Notes under the pieces: model-generated
Databases searched by the model: none
What the model saw: the letters and a program-made list of their open reading frames with translations, nothing else
Told to the model about the DNA's origin: nothing
DNA from: Agaribacter marinus
GTDB lineage: Bacteria > Pseudomonadota > Gammaproteobacteria > Enterobacterales > Alteromonadaceae
Length of the DNA stretch: 64,000 nt
Direction: 5' to 3'
NCBI RefSeq assembly: GCF_030160655.1
Contig: NZ_BSOT01000005.1
Coordinates: 1,259,546-1,323,545, forward strand
Part shown: positions 18,865 to 28,024 of the stretch, piece after piece
Layout of the letters: the number at the start of each line of letters is the position of its first letter
Position numbering within the stretch: position 1 is the first letter of the stretch
Translations under genes and position numbers: made by a program

Positions 18865-20202
18865 TTAGACCGGAAAGCAAATTTTGCCCATTGAGGTTTG
18901 AGGTACGTTAGTCTGTATCGCAATGTTTTGATTCGGATTATTTGAGGACTGTATATTTTGGTGCGAAGTGTTCTGCGCTATACATTCGTTTGCCAACAAT
19001 GCGAATAGCGCCGCTTCTTTTGCATCAGGTGATACACCCAACGCTTCAGTAGATTGGATCTGTATATTAGGCAGTAAGGATGCAATATTCTGCAACAAAA
19101 GTGGATTGTGCACGCCCCCGCCACTCAAATAAACTTCAATATCATTAATATCAACGTTCTTATCGATATTCTTTAAGCATTCAAGCACATGCATGGCTAT
19201 GCATTTTGCCGTAAACATATTAAGCGTTGCCAATACATCAAAATGATATGAACCCGTCTTTTCAATATCACTATTGAGGTCAACATTGTCTTTTACGTAG
19301 GCGGCAATACAAGTATCTACAAATTTCAAATCGAAGGCTTCTGGCCCCGTCGTCTTTGGCATGTGTAAATGCAAAAAATCATGGGAAAGCAAAGCATTTA
19401 ACATCGATGTATTCACTTTGCCTTTTTTGGCAAAGGACGAATTTTTATCATACCTCATGGGCGAAAAATGCTCCCTCACATATGCATCCATGAGCGTATT
19501 ACCCGGTCCAACGTCAGTAGATATCACTTGATTCAAGTTAGCCGTTTTTGGCATAAACGTAAGGTTGGCTATGCCACCAATATTGATAAGAATACGCGTT
19601 TTGTCTTTTGAGGCAAAAAGCAAATGATCACCATAAGTAACTAAGGGGGCTCCTTCACCACCAGCAGCCAAATGTCGCTGACGAAAATCAGCAACCGTGA
19701 TAATTCCCGACTCTCGGGCGACATGATCACCATCGCCAATTTGTAAACTTGCGTTTGGTCTATTCACCTGCTTATGAAAAGACGCAGGTGCATGAAAAAT
19801 AGTTTGTCCGTGACTCGCAACTAAATCGATATCTTTAACATCGATGTTCCATTTTAACAGTTGTTCTCGAACCGCTTGTCCATGAAAAATGCCAACTTCT
19901 TCGTTCAATATTGCTAACGCTTCCAAATGCACTTGCTGCTTTGAAAATACCTTTTGAATGTTGGCAACCATATTTTCAGAATAAGAAACAGTAGTAAATG
20001 CTTGGACGATTAACTGTGTGCTCAGGCCACTCCCGGTTATTTTACACAGGGCAATGTCGAGACCATCTAAAGATGTGCCGCTCATTAGGCCAATGATTCG
20101 TCTATGGTCTTTCTTACTAATTTCGTAAAGGCGGGAAATATTGTCTAGCATGTCGCTCGTTAATTCGTTTTGAACTTTGAGCTTACAATGGTTTGGCGTC
20201 AA
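18865..20202 (-). CDS. anmK: Anhydro-N-acetylmuramic acid kinase
   Basis: Hydrolyses and phosphorylates 1,6-anhydro-MurNAc to MurNAc-6-phosphate in peptidoglycan recycling. Signatures are IGLMSGTSLDGLDIALCKI (about residues 37-55), DLVASHGQTIFHAP, INIGGIANLTF, TDVGPGNTLMDAY and LSGGGVHNPLL. At 445 aa it is longer than the usual 370: about 35 extra residues at the N-terminus and a Gln/Asn-rich tail. An internal ATG (MLDNISR) would remove 17 residues. It lies 7 bases after the FapA-family gene and is probably co-transcribed with it. Confidence 0.93.
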   Translation of the reverse strand: MTPNHCKLKVQNELTSDMLDNISRLYEISKKDHRRIIGLMSGTSLDGLDIALCKITGSGLSTQLIVQAFTTVSYSENMVANIQKVFSKQQVHLEALAILNEEVGIFHGQAVREQLLKWNIDVKDIDLVASHGQTIFHAPASFHKQVNRPNASLQIGDGDHVARESGIITVADFRQRHLAAGGEGAPLVTYGDHLLFASKDKTRILINIGGIANLTFMPKTANLNQVISTDVGPGNTLMDAYVREHFSPMRYDKNSSFAKKGKVNTSMLNALLSHDFLHLHMPKTTGPEAFDLKFVDTCIAAYVKDNVDLNSDIEKTGSYHFDVLATLNMFTAKCIAMHVLECLKNIDKNVDINDIEVYLSGGGVHNPLLLQNIASLLPNIQIQSTEALGVSPDAKEAALFALLANECIAQNTSHQNIQSSNNPNQNIAIQTNVPQTSMGKICFPV

Positions 20203-20209
20203 GTGCTAA

Positions 20210-21859
20210 TCATGCACGAGTTTTTGTCACTTTCCATTCATGATCATGCCAAAACAGGCAAGCTCTAGTGTTCTCTTTATCTGATGTATAGGATTGTTTA
20301 TTAAGTTTTACAGATACGCCAGGATAAAGTGTTTGCGTTGCAATGACTTTTACCTCGTCTTTGTAGGCCGACAAGTTATCCATGTTATCTTGTTCAACAG
20401 TTTGTAGCCATTGCAACAACTCGCGCTCTTCTTCCAATGCTTGTTCCAAGGTCTTCACTTTTTGTTGAACTTCTGCACTATGCACTCTATTTTTAAATTG
20501 TGCGTACTGAATTTCATGATCGGCATTCGTCTTTGCAAGCTCTTTTCGCATCTCTCGCAGGCCTTCTAAACGCTGGCTTATTTTATTAAAACCTTCCGAA
20601 AAATCGATATCCAATTTACTGCCAGATACAGCACCAACACTACCTGCTTCAATAGCACTATAAGCGTTAATAACACAGCCAAATATGCTGCCATTTGGTT
20701 TATCACCTCTGCCAACAAAAATTTTACTAAAGCAAGTAATATCGCTATGCGCAATTTGTTTCATGACACGGACTTCGCCACATGCTTCTATATTAACGCC
20801 TTGCGCATGCGCGACAGCAACGTCGCCTTTTGCGATTAGTTTGCAGCTTTTTCCGCCGTCAGGTTTTCCTAATACTCCCTGCGTAATGACAATATCACCT
20901 TGCGCGATAATTGTGGCAGATTCTACAAAACCGTTAATAGTCACATCACCACTGGCGGTTATTTTCATATTTTCAGTAACATCACCATTCACGATAACCG
21001 CGCCATCAAAATCTACATTACCCGTCCTTACATTTACCCCTTTTGATACAAAGGTGTCGTCAACGGCCATTACGCCTTCTGCAAACTTAGGCAGACCATC
21101 GATACAAGCAACCACTAGGCGCTTATTCATTTTGTCGAAAGTCGTATTCGCACCTAGTTTAAGCTCAAGGTCATCCCCAGGCTCTGGTTTTATAGGCATA
21201 TTTGTGACGGTAAAACCAGAGCGTCCAGGGGATGGTGGCAATACCTCCGCAACAGGTTCGCCCTTTTTCACACAAATGATTTCGCCGAGATCGCGCATGT
21301 CAACTTTGTCATCTTCGGTTTTTTTAGGCTGTAATACTCTTTCGAGGGCATTTTCTACGAGTGGTTTAATCCGGGAGTTTCGCCCCTTGCGAGGAGGTAG
21401 GCCTTTGGCTATCACTTCTTTATGTATCCGACCGGGCGCTAGCTTGTCTGCTTTTTCGACTAAGGCGCTTATGCGCTTTGAACTCCAACCTCGAATAACA
21501 CCATTGGTAGCTAGTGCTTGCTGAAAATTTGCTAATTTAAGCGGCTTCCCTGAATATGCGCCAACAACAATGACACTTGCCTCCATTGCGTCGTTGCTTA
21601 CCTGAACTTTGACTTCTGCATCTTTGATTTCTGCAACAGTTGCAGTAAAGGGCGCAGTTTTACCCGCACCAGACGCATTTTTTGCCATGACAACTAAACT
21701 ATTGATGGCATCTTCTTTTATGTAATATTTGCTAAATTCAGATTTTAGAATGGCTTTTTTGACAAGTTCGGCTTCTAGCGTTGCGTCACAATCACCGGGA
21801 CTCACGGTGGCTATAACTGTATTATTTTCTTCCAAAAAAGAGAACTCTACACCATTCAT
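20210..21859 (-). CDS. FapA/DUF342 family protein
   Basis: Large cytoplasmic protein (549 aa) of the DUF342 family, called FapA in Gram-negatives. The FapA N-terminal region is at about 1-180, with a KPLVENALERVL helix. The central right-handed beta-helix, about 200-430, has turns such as VIVNGDVTENMKITASGDVTI and AQGDIVITQGVLG. A coiled coil follows at about 440-500 (LREMRKELAKTNADHEIQYAQ and on). Roles suggested for the family include polar localisation and signalling, but there is no agreed biochemical activity. It is upstream of anmK in the same transcription unit. Confidence 0.85.
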   Translation of the reverse strand: MNGVEFSFLEENNTVIATVSPGDCDATLEAELVKKAILKSEFSKYYIKEDAINSLVVMAKNASGAGKTAPFTATVAEIKDAEVKVQVSNDAMEASVIVVGAYSGKPLKLANFQQALATNGVIRGWSSKRISALVEKADKLAPGRIHKEVIAKGLPPRKGRNSRIKPLVENALERVLQPKKTEDDKVDMRDLGEIICVKKGEPVAEVLPPSPGRSGFTVTNMPIKPEPGDDLELKLGANTTFDKMNKRLVVACIDGLPKFAEGVMAVDDTFVSKGVNVRTGNVDFDGAVIVNGDVTENMKITASGDVTINGFVESATIIAQGDIVITQGVLGKPDGGKSCKLIAKGDVAVAHAQGVNIEACGEVRVMKQIAHSDITCFSKIFVGRGDKPNGSIFGCVINAYSAIEAGSVGAVSGSKLDIDFSEGFNKISQRLEGLREMRKELAKTNADHEIQYAQFKNRVHSAEVQQKVKTLEQALEEERELLQWLQTVEQDNMDNLSAYKDEVKVIATQTLYPGVSVKLNKQSYTSDKENTRACLFWHDHEWKVTKTRA

Positions 21860-21962
21860 CGTAAGCCTATAGTTGCGGTTAAATAAAAACGTTAGTACGT
21901 AATAGGCATATCGGCAGACAACGTATTTTTTATACTAAAGTTTTACACCCTATTGCTCGAGC

Positions 21963-24290
21963 TTACTTCTGGCTTACAGGAATAGCGTGTTCAGTAGCTT
22001 TCTCAATCACGACAGGAACAGATTTAGATGTCGGTGTAAAAGACTCACAACCGACACTATCAAACGCCACTAACGGATTTAGTTCAGGATAATAACCGGC
22101 AACATTTCCCCTTGGAATATCATAAAAATGCACGGTAAACCCAACTAGTTTGCGTTCCTGTTTATCTTCCCATATAGACGTAATGTTAATACTATCCATA
22201 TCTTGTAAGCCAAGTTTTTTACCATCCTTTGGATGCATGAATAAAACCTCTCTGTCTCCCTTAACGCCTCGATAGCGATCATCCATGCCATAGATAGTCG
22301 TATTATATTGATCGTGAGAACGCATCGTTTGCAAGGTAAAAATGGGGACTTTCTTTTCTTGAAGTAAGGCCTCGGTCTCATCAGAAAACAAAGATAACGG
22401 CAAGGTAGCATTAGAGAAGTTCGCGCGCCGGTTGGCTGTATTCCATTGCAGTTCTGCAGCTGAATTAGCTAAATGAAATCCTCCTGGTTGAGATAACTTT
22501 TCATTAAAATTGGCAAAGCCATCAATCGTATTCGCAATTAAATCACGAATACCGTCGTAATCAGATGCTAATTCAAGCCAATTGACAGGTTTGTTGCCTA
22601 GCGTTGAAAAAGCAATATTTGCCACGATCGCTGTTTCAGACATACACATCGCAGATATAGGTGGCGTATTGCCAGCCGAGGCGTGCACCATGCTAAAGGT
22701 ATCTTCAACAGTAATATTTTGCTTACCAGCGCTTTGCTCGTCAACTTCTGTCCGACCTAAGCAGGGCAAAATTAGGGCGTCGTCTTCGACTAATAAGTGC
22801 GTTCGATTCAGTTTAGTGCTGATTTGTACATTTAGCTCAGCATTGCTTATCGCCTGATGTGTAAATTTGGTATCAGGCGCAGCAGCAGCTAAGTTACCGC
22901 CTAACGCGATAAGCACCTTACTTTCTTTATTGTCCAACGCTTTGAGCGCAGAAAAAACATTGTGTCCACTTTCTTGTGGCATCGCATGGTCGAAAAACTG
23001 ACTAAACTTATCTAACATACCTTTGTTGGGCTTCTCGTTGATGCCCATTGTACGATTGCCTTGCACATTGCTATGCCCCCGTACCGGACACAAACCGGCG
23101 CCAGCTTGACCTAATTGCCCAGTCAATAAGTGTATATTGCTTATTTCACGAATAGTTGCCACAGAATGTTTATGTTGTGTCAGTCCCATTGCCCATGTCG
23201 TTATTACACGTTTACTGTGCGCAAATACATTTGCGGCCTGCATAATTTGGGCTTGATCAATGCCTGACTGTTCGACAATATTCACCCAAGGGGTTTGTTT
23301 TACTTCACGGGCGTAATCTTCGAAACCTTGAGTGTGCGTCTGAATAAAATCAGCACTAATACTATTTGGGTAACGCTCAAAAATGGTTTTTGCAATACCA
23401 CGAATGAACGCCATATCACCACCCAGTTTTGGCATTAAATATAGGTGGCTGATATCCACTGATTTTGACGTCAGCAATTCCATAGGGCTTTGTGGGCTGG
23501 CAAATTTTTCAAGTGCCACTTCACGTAAATTGTTAACGGTGACAATTTTACACCCACCCTTCACAGCTTTTCTCAGGGCATTCATCATACGAGGGTGATT
23601 TGTTCCAGGATTTTGTCCAAAGACAAATATTGCGTCTGCAACATAAAAATCATCTAGTACGACGGTGCCTTTCCCAACACCGACGGATTGTGAAAGCGCG
23701 ATTCCACTCGCTTCGTGGCACATATTGGAACAATCAGGAAAATTATTTGTGCCAAAGCAACGACCAAATAACTGATACAAATACGATGCCTCGTTACTTG
23801 CTCGACCAGAAGTATAAAACTCAACTTCATTCGGAGATGTAAGAGAATTAAGCTTGTCTGCGATAAGCTGAAAAGCATCATGCCAGGATATTTCTTCATA
23901 GTGACCAGATGTTTTTGAGTATCGCATTGGGTGTGTAATTCTGCCCTGATATTCAAGCCAATAATCACTCTGTTTCTTCAGCTTTTTTACGCTGAATTTC
24001 TTAAAAAATGCTGGTCCAACGGTTTGTTCCGTCGATTCCCATGCAATCGCTTTTGCACCATTCTCGCAAAAATGCAACATACCTTCACGGCTGTCTCCCC
24101 AGGCACACCCCGGGCAATCAAAGCCACCAGCCTTATTGACTCTAAGTAAGTTTTTAATATTACTTTTTACGCGTTTACTTTGTACCAACTGTTTAAACGT
24201 CGATGTAACAGAGGGCATCCCCCCGGCTTTATTAGGCTTGTTATCTTTAGTATTTTTATTTAAAGCCGAGTCATTATTTTTCATTTCCAT
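21963..24290 (-). CDS. YdeP-like FdhF-family molybdopterin oxidoreductase
   Basis: Molybdenum or tungsten bis-MGD oxidoreductase of the formate dehydrogenase H superfamily, closest in type to YdeP. The N-terminal region has the cysteine pattern CPGCAW (about 54-59) and HFCENG, suited to an iron-sulfur cluster. The molybdopterin domains show YTSGRASNEA, NFPDCSNMCHEASG, FGQNPGTNHPR and LCPVRGHSNVQG. The C-terminal MoCo-dinucleotide domain has TMRSHDQYNTTIYG and KDGKKLGL. The 775 aa length fits. YdeP is linked to acid resistance in E. coli and its reaction is unproven; formate oxidation is only a possibility. fdhD lies 27 bases upstream. Confidence 0.88.
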   Translation of the reverse strand: MEMKNNDSALNKNTKDNKPNKAGGMPSVTSTFKQLVQSKRVKSNIKNLLRVNKAGGFDCPGCAWGDSREGMLHFCENGAKAIAWESTEQTVGPAFFKKFSVKKLKKQSDYWLEYQGRITHPMRYSKTSGHYEEISWHDAFQLIADKLNSLTSPNEVEFYTSGRASNEASYLYQLFGRCFGTNNFPDCSNMCHEASGIALSQSVGVGKGTVVLDDFYVADAIFVFGQNPGTNHPRMMNALRKAVKGGCKIVTVNNLREVALEKFASPQSPMELLTSKSVDISHLYLMPKLGGDMAFIRGIAKTIFERYPNSISADFIQTHTQGFEDYAREVKQTPWVNIVEQSGIDQAQIMQAANVFAHSKRVITTWAMGLTQHKHSVATIREISNIHLLTGQLGQAGAGLCPVRGHSNVQGNRTMGINEKPNKGMLDKFSQFFDHAMPQESGHNVFSALKALDNKESKVLIALGGNLAAAAPDTKFTHQAISNAELNVQISTKLNRTHLLVEDDALILPCLGRTEVDEQSAGKQNITVEDTFSMVHASAGNTPPISAMCMSETAIVANIAFSTLGNKPVNWLELASDYDGIRDLIANTIDGFANFNEKLSQPGGFHLANSAAELQWNTANRRANFSNATLPLSLFSDETEALLQEKKVPIFTLQTMRSHDQYNTTIYGMDDRYRGVKGDREVLFMHPKDGKKLGLQDMDSINITSIWEDKQERKLVGFTVHFYDIPRGNVAGYYPELNPLVAFDSVGCESFTPTSKSVPVVIEKATEHAIPVSQK

Positions 24291-24317
24291 TCTCTTTTTG
24301 CTTATTCGCCTGTCAAC

Positions 24318-25136
24318 TCATCCATAGATACGTGGTTGATCGGTCTTTGGAATATGGATAAGCCGAACACCGTATTGGCTTGCCATCTCTAAGGCTAACG
24401 TACTGGGTGATGCTAAACTAATGAGCGTTGCCACGCCATAGCGCACAACCTTATGCACTAACTCAGCGCCACACCGACTTGTAATGAGTATTGCGCCAGT
24501 CGATACGTCTGTTTGACGTTGTCGTAGCAAACCGATCAGTTTATCTAAGGCGTTGTGTCGGCCGATATCTTCTTGGCAGTATAACACTCTATACATGTCG
24601 TCTAACCAAAACGCCGCATGCATTGCACCACTCAATTGTGCTTTGTCTTGAAATTCGTCTAGTCGTGACCTAAGCCCATGTAAACTATGGTTAATTTGAT
24701 GACCGGATTTTGCAGGTACAGTGGTTTTGTTTGAAGATATGTGAGTGTTAACGGCCATCACAGAAGAAAGCGTCGGAAAAACCTGTTCTAAGGCCTGCGT
24801 GCCACAAATACCGCATCCACCGGCCCCCTTAAGTGCTCGAACACGAAGTTGAAGTCGTTGAACACAGCGATTCGCCAATTCACATTCCACAGTAACCCCT
24901 AGCTTACTGGTTTTTACATCAATACCATGAATGTCATGAATATTGTCTACAATGCCTTCAGTAAACAAAAACCCATGCACAAAATTTTCGAAGTCATGGG
25001 GACTTAGCATCATCACTGCAAAGCTAATACCGTTAATTTCTATGGCTGTGGGTACTTCTTCAGCTAAGGTAATGTTTGCGGCAGTATTTATCGCATTATC
25101 TTTTTGCATGTGAGTTGAACGTTCGGATTTTCGCAC
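24318..25136 (-). CDS. fdhD: Formate dehydrogenase accessory sulfurtransferase FdhD
   Basis: Passes sulfur to the molybdenum cofactor of formate dehydrogenase-type enzymes. The CxxC motif is present in GAGGCGICGTQALEQV (about 110-125). Family landmarks are HGFLFTEGIV, FWLDDMYRVLYCQEDIGRHNALDKLIG and ITSRCGAELVHKV. It is 272 aa, normal size. The longest reading starts at a GTG; an ATG nine codons later is also possible and neither has a strong ribosome-binding site. It is the first gene of the fdhD-ydeP pair, so it probably matures that oxidoreductase. Confidence 0.93.
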   Translation of the reverse strand: MRKSERSTHMQKDNAINTAANITLAEEVPTAIEINGISFAVMMLSPHDFENFVHGFLFTEGIVDNIHDIHGIDVKTSKLGVTVECELANRCVQRLQLRVRALKGAGGCGICGTQALEQVFPTLSSVMAVNTHISSNKTTVPAKSGHQINHSLHGLRSRLDEFQDKAQLSGAMHAAFWLDDMYRVLYCQEDIGRHNALDKLIGLLRQRQTDVSTGAILITSRCGAELVHKVVRYGVATLISLASPSTLALEMASQYGVRLIHIPKTDQPRIYG

Positions 25137-25371
25137 AAATAATCAGATCCAATTAAGAGTATTCGCTACAGCAGCGACTTTATCTGGATATGTTAACCGA
25201 TACTGGCACATTCGTTAACGCAATATTCCTCACTACCCACATTAAACACAATCAACGACTTCATTATGTGTAATGCTATGAATTGAAAATAACCATGTGA
25301 TATCCTGTACACAAGAAATGGGCACTGCGAATAAGACCTTGCTAGGACCCAAACGGTATAAGGAGAAGTAA

Positions 25372-26292
25372 ATGATACATTCAGACTCAAACGTTATTGT
25401 CGTCGATTGGGGAACCACCAACTTTCGTGCATTCTTACTCGATGGGGCTAACTCATTAATTGATAGCGTCGAAGCAAACGTTGGCCTGTTGTCAGTTACA
25501 GATGGTAATTTTGCTAGCGCGCTTGAATCTGTGCTTAAAAAATGGCTGCCTGAATATATGAATTTCCCAATAGTATTTGCTGGCATGGTCGGCTCCGCTA
25601 AAGGTTGGCATAACGTTGACTATATTCCGAGTCCTGCAAGTGCATCTGACTTAAGTAAGGAATTATTTGTATTCAATCTTCCATGGGAGCAAATGGCCGC
25701 TATTGTGCCAGGAGTTTGCCATACGTCTGCCGTGGGAAAAGACGTTATGCGTGGCGAAGAAATTCAGATATTTGGTTTATCCCAAGTATTAAGTAGTGAT
25801 AATTTTGACGCGGTATTCCCTGGTACTCACAGTAAACATGTAACGTACCAAAACAATAGAATTGTACAATTTGGCACATACATGACGGGTGAAATATTTT
25901 CATTGTTAGTCGACCACAGTATATTAGGAAAAGGGATAGAATCATCTGCAACATTCAAAGAAGCCGCTTTTTTAAAAGGCGCAGATGATGCGCTGGATGG
26001 TCAGCTAAGCAATAGATTATTTTTAGCTCGCACGCACATGTTGTTCAATAGTATATCCAATGATGAAGTGGCGGATTACTTATCAGGGATGTTGATTGCT
26101 CATGAACTACAATCCAAAATTGGCAAAAACCTAGTATTCGTTGGTTCAGAAAATTTGAATCGTCGATATGAAATCGCAAGTCATCACCTAGATATTCAAT
26201 CTACTAGTGTTGATGGCAATGCTTGTTTTGTCGCCGGCATAAGCGAAATTGTGAATCAATTGCGTCAAAAAGGATCTACATCGTTAGTCTAA
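25372..26292 (+). CDS. dgoK: 2-dehydro-3-deoxygalactonokinase
   Basis: Phosphorylates 2-keto-3-deoxy-D-galactonate to the 6-phosphate in the De Ley-Doudoroff route of D-galactose. The ASKHA-type phosphate motif is DWGTTNFRAFLLDG (residues 11-24). FAGMVGSAKGW, MRGEEIQIFG and PGTHSKHV follow, all typical of DgoK. It is 306 aa. An AAGGAG ribosome-binding site precedes the ATG. It is transcribed towards the rest of the galactonate genes (26345-30529) and separated from them by a bidirectional terminator. The closeness of the sets supports the galactose assignment. Confidence 0.92.
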   Translation: MIHSDSNVIVVDWGTTNFRAFLLDGANSLIDSVEANVGLLSVTDGNFASALESVLKKWLPEYMNFPIVFAGMVGSAKGWHNVDYIPSPASASDLSKELFVFNLPWEQMAAIVPGVCHTSAVGKDVMRGEEIQIFGLSQVLSSDNFDAVFPGTHSKHVTYQNNRIVQFGTYMTGEIFSLLVDHSILGKGIESSATFKEAAFLKGADDALDGQLSNRLFLARTHMLFNSISNDEVADYLSGMLIAHELQSKIGKNLVFVGSENLNRRYEIASHHLDIQSTSVDGNACFVAGISEIVNQLRQKGSTSLV

Positions 26293-26296
26293 AAAA

Positions 26297-26322
26297 AACG
26301 CCAACTACTCGTTGGCGTTTTT
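26297..26322. terminator. Bidirectional terminator after dgoK
   Basis: Inverted repeat AACGCCAAC / GTTGGCGTT with a 5-base TACTC loop, directly after the dgoK stop. It is preceded by an A run and followed by a T run, so it can stop transcription from dgoK (+) and from the lactonase operon (-). Confidence 0.85.
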
Positions 26323-26344
26323 GCATTTTTACAAACGCTAAATG

Positions 26345-27343
26345 TTACTTAATAGGGAACGAGTAAACTACATCGTGCGCAGTTAAAAATAGTGTTTTCT
26401 CGTCAGCTGACAACGCGCAATTTGCGGTTGCCTTACCAGTCAAAATTCTTGCAAGCAACTTTCCTTCAGGTGTAAATACCCAAACGCCACCTGGCCCCGT
26501 ACCAAAAATAGTACCGTTTGAATGTACAGCCATGCCATCGGGGTAGCCCGGTTGTTCTGTTTTCTTTTTATAATCTAATGCGTCATACAAGACTTGCTTG
26601 TTACTCGCATTTCCATCTTTATCTAAATCAAAGGAATACCAACGAGGCATTTTGTTATCAGATACACCAACATACATTTTTTTGTTGTCTGGCGATAAGC
26701 CAATACCATTAGGAAACTTGATAGAGTCGTCGATTAGCCTTGTTTTCCCATTTGGCGACGTCGCGTAAATTCCCATGACATCCAATTCACGATTTGGGCT
26801 ATCAGCGCCTCCTGTCAAACCATAAGGAGGGTCGGTAAAATAAAGATCACCATTTTGATGATAAACAGCGTCATTTGGACTATTAAAACGCTTTCCATCA
26901 ATCTCACCAGCTAAGGTAATGAACGTCGATTTCGGCGCAGACAAGGGCGCATCCATCACTGCAACACGACGGTCACCTTGCTGTAATAAGACTAAACGAC
27001 CTTTATCGTCAAGAAGTAAGCCATTTGAGCCCTGTTTAGAGTCATGAGGCTCTATGCCAGTTGCACCAGAAGGCTCTAGAAAAACCGACAAACCGTCTTT
27101 ATCACTATATTTTAATACTTGATTATTCGGGATATCTGAAAACAAAAGATAACCGCCATCTTCAACCCACAAAGGGCCTTCAGTCCATTTAAACCCATCA
27201 GCTAGTTGCGTCAACTTACTGTCAGCAGAGATAATAGACAACGCTTGGTCATCCAAAATTTCCACTTGCGGATTAGCGCATGCTGCTATTGATGTAAACA
27301 TCGCCAAACCAGCGATTGAATTTAGTAGTGTCTTTAGTTTCAT
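26345..27343 (-). CDS. SMP-30/gluconolactonase family protein, probable galactonolactonase
   Basis: Six-bladed beta-propeller lactonase. An export signal ends in a lipobox-like IAAC (Cys22), so it should be a periplasmic lipoprotein. Propeller landmarks are FKWTEGPLWVEDGGYLLFSDIPNN (metal-binding Glu in TEGP), RFNSPNDAVYHQNGDLYFTDPPYG (metal-binding Asn), KFPNGIGLSPDNK and PDGMAVHSNGTIFGTGPGGV. The family opens sugar lactones. In this setting galactono-1,4- or 1,5-lactone is the likely substrate, giving galactonate for the dehydratase at 29375. A periplasmic place would imply that the sugar is oxidised before uptake, which is unproven. Confidence 0.85.
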   Translation of the reverse strand: MKLKTLLNSIAGLAMFTSIAACANPQVEILDDQALSIISADSKLTQLADGFKWTEGPLWVEDGGYLLFSDIPNNQVLKYSDKDGLSVFLEPSGATGIEPHDSKQGSNGLLLDDKGRLVLLQQGDRRVAVMDAPLSAPKSTFITLAGEIDGKRFNSPNDAVYHQNGDLYFTDPPYGLTGGADSPNRELDVMGIYATSPNGKTRLIDDSIKFPNGIGLSPDNKKMYVGVSDNKMPRWYSFDLDKDGNASNKQVLYDALDYKKKTEQPGYPDGMAVHSNGTIFGTGPGGVWVFTPEGKLLARILTGKATANCALSADEKTLFLTAHDVVYSFPIK

Positions 27344-27352
27344 ATTTTTTGT

Positions 27353-27997
27353 CTATTGTTGTGTTGTTTGTTTTACGAGTCTCATAAAATCACGCACAAA
27401 TTCTGTGTGTGCAATTTTATCACTCTCATCTTTAACTGCGCGGCACAATTGACTTCCAATACCAATACCTGCCATGCCAATTGATAGCCACTCTACGACG
27501 TTTTCTTTGCTAATACCACCAACAGCCATAAGCGGCACATTATTAAACGGCCCCATAATACCCTTGCAGTAGTTAAGCCCAATGTCACCCGCAGGGAAAA
27601 GTTTTACGATATCCGCGCCAATTTCTACTGCAAGGTTAATTTCAGTCGGCGTAAGGGCACCCATTAATACCGGGATACCAGCCTTGTGCGCGATAAGCAC
27701 AACTTCTTCATTCACATTTGGCGTAACCAAGAACTGCGCACCAGCAGCAACGGCAACATTAGCTTTATCGGCATTTGTCACCGTGCCGGCGCCAACTAAG
27801 ATATTGGGGTATCGCTCACGCGCGTTTTTTATTTCTTCAGCATAACCCGGTGTATTAGACGTGATTTCTAAACACCCCATGCCACCATCAACTAAACACT
27901 GCAAGCAATCAGCTACCTCACCTTGTTCTTTTAAGCGAACGATACCGACAACACGTTCATGTAAAATTTTATCTAATATTGCTTGTCTAGTTAACAC
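27353..27997 (-). CDS. KDPG/KDPGal aldolase
   Basis: Class I aldolase that splits 2-keto-3-deoxy-6-phospho-galactonate or -gluconate into pyruvate and glyceraldehyde 3-phosphate. The Schiff-base lysine is in DIVKLFPAGD; the glutamate region GCLEITSNTP and GAGTV strand are also present. The frame extends to a TTG at 28024, but the GTG at 27997 follows GAGAGG by four bases and gives the normal N-terminus (LTRQAILDKIL), so I chose it (214 aa). The enzyme could serve both the D-galactose route (with DgoK) and the anhydrogalactose route (with the kinase at 40702). Confidence 0.92.
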   Translation of the reverse strand: MLTRQAILDKILHERVVGIVRLKEQGEVADCLQCLVDGGMGCLEITSNTPGYAEEIKNARERYPNILVGAGTVTNADKANVAVAAGAQFLVTPNVNEEVVLIAHKAGIPVLMGALTPTEINLAVEIGADIVKLFPAGDIGLNYCKGIMGPFNNVPLMAVGGISKENVVEWLSIGMAGIGIGSQLCRAVKDESDKIAHTEFVRDFMRLVKQTTQQ

Positions 27998-28024
27998 CTT
28001 GCCTCTCACTTTGATATTTAACAA

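Noticed and set aside
20685-21524. 279-codon + strand frame opposite the FapA-family gene
   Set aside because: Antisense shadow of a well-supported gene; its composition (Ser/Thr/Pro-rich) is that of a reversed frame.
25242-25586. 114-codon minus-strand frame over the dgoK start
   Set aside because: Overlaps the clearly coding dgoK start and has no family features.
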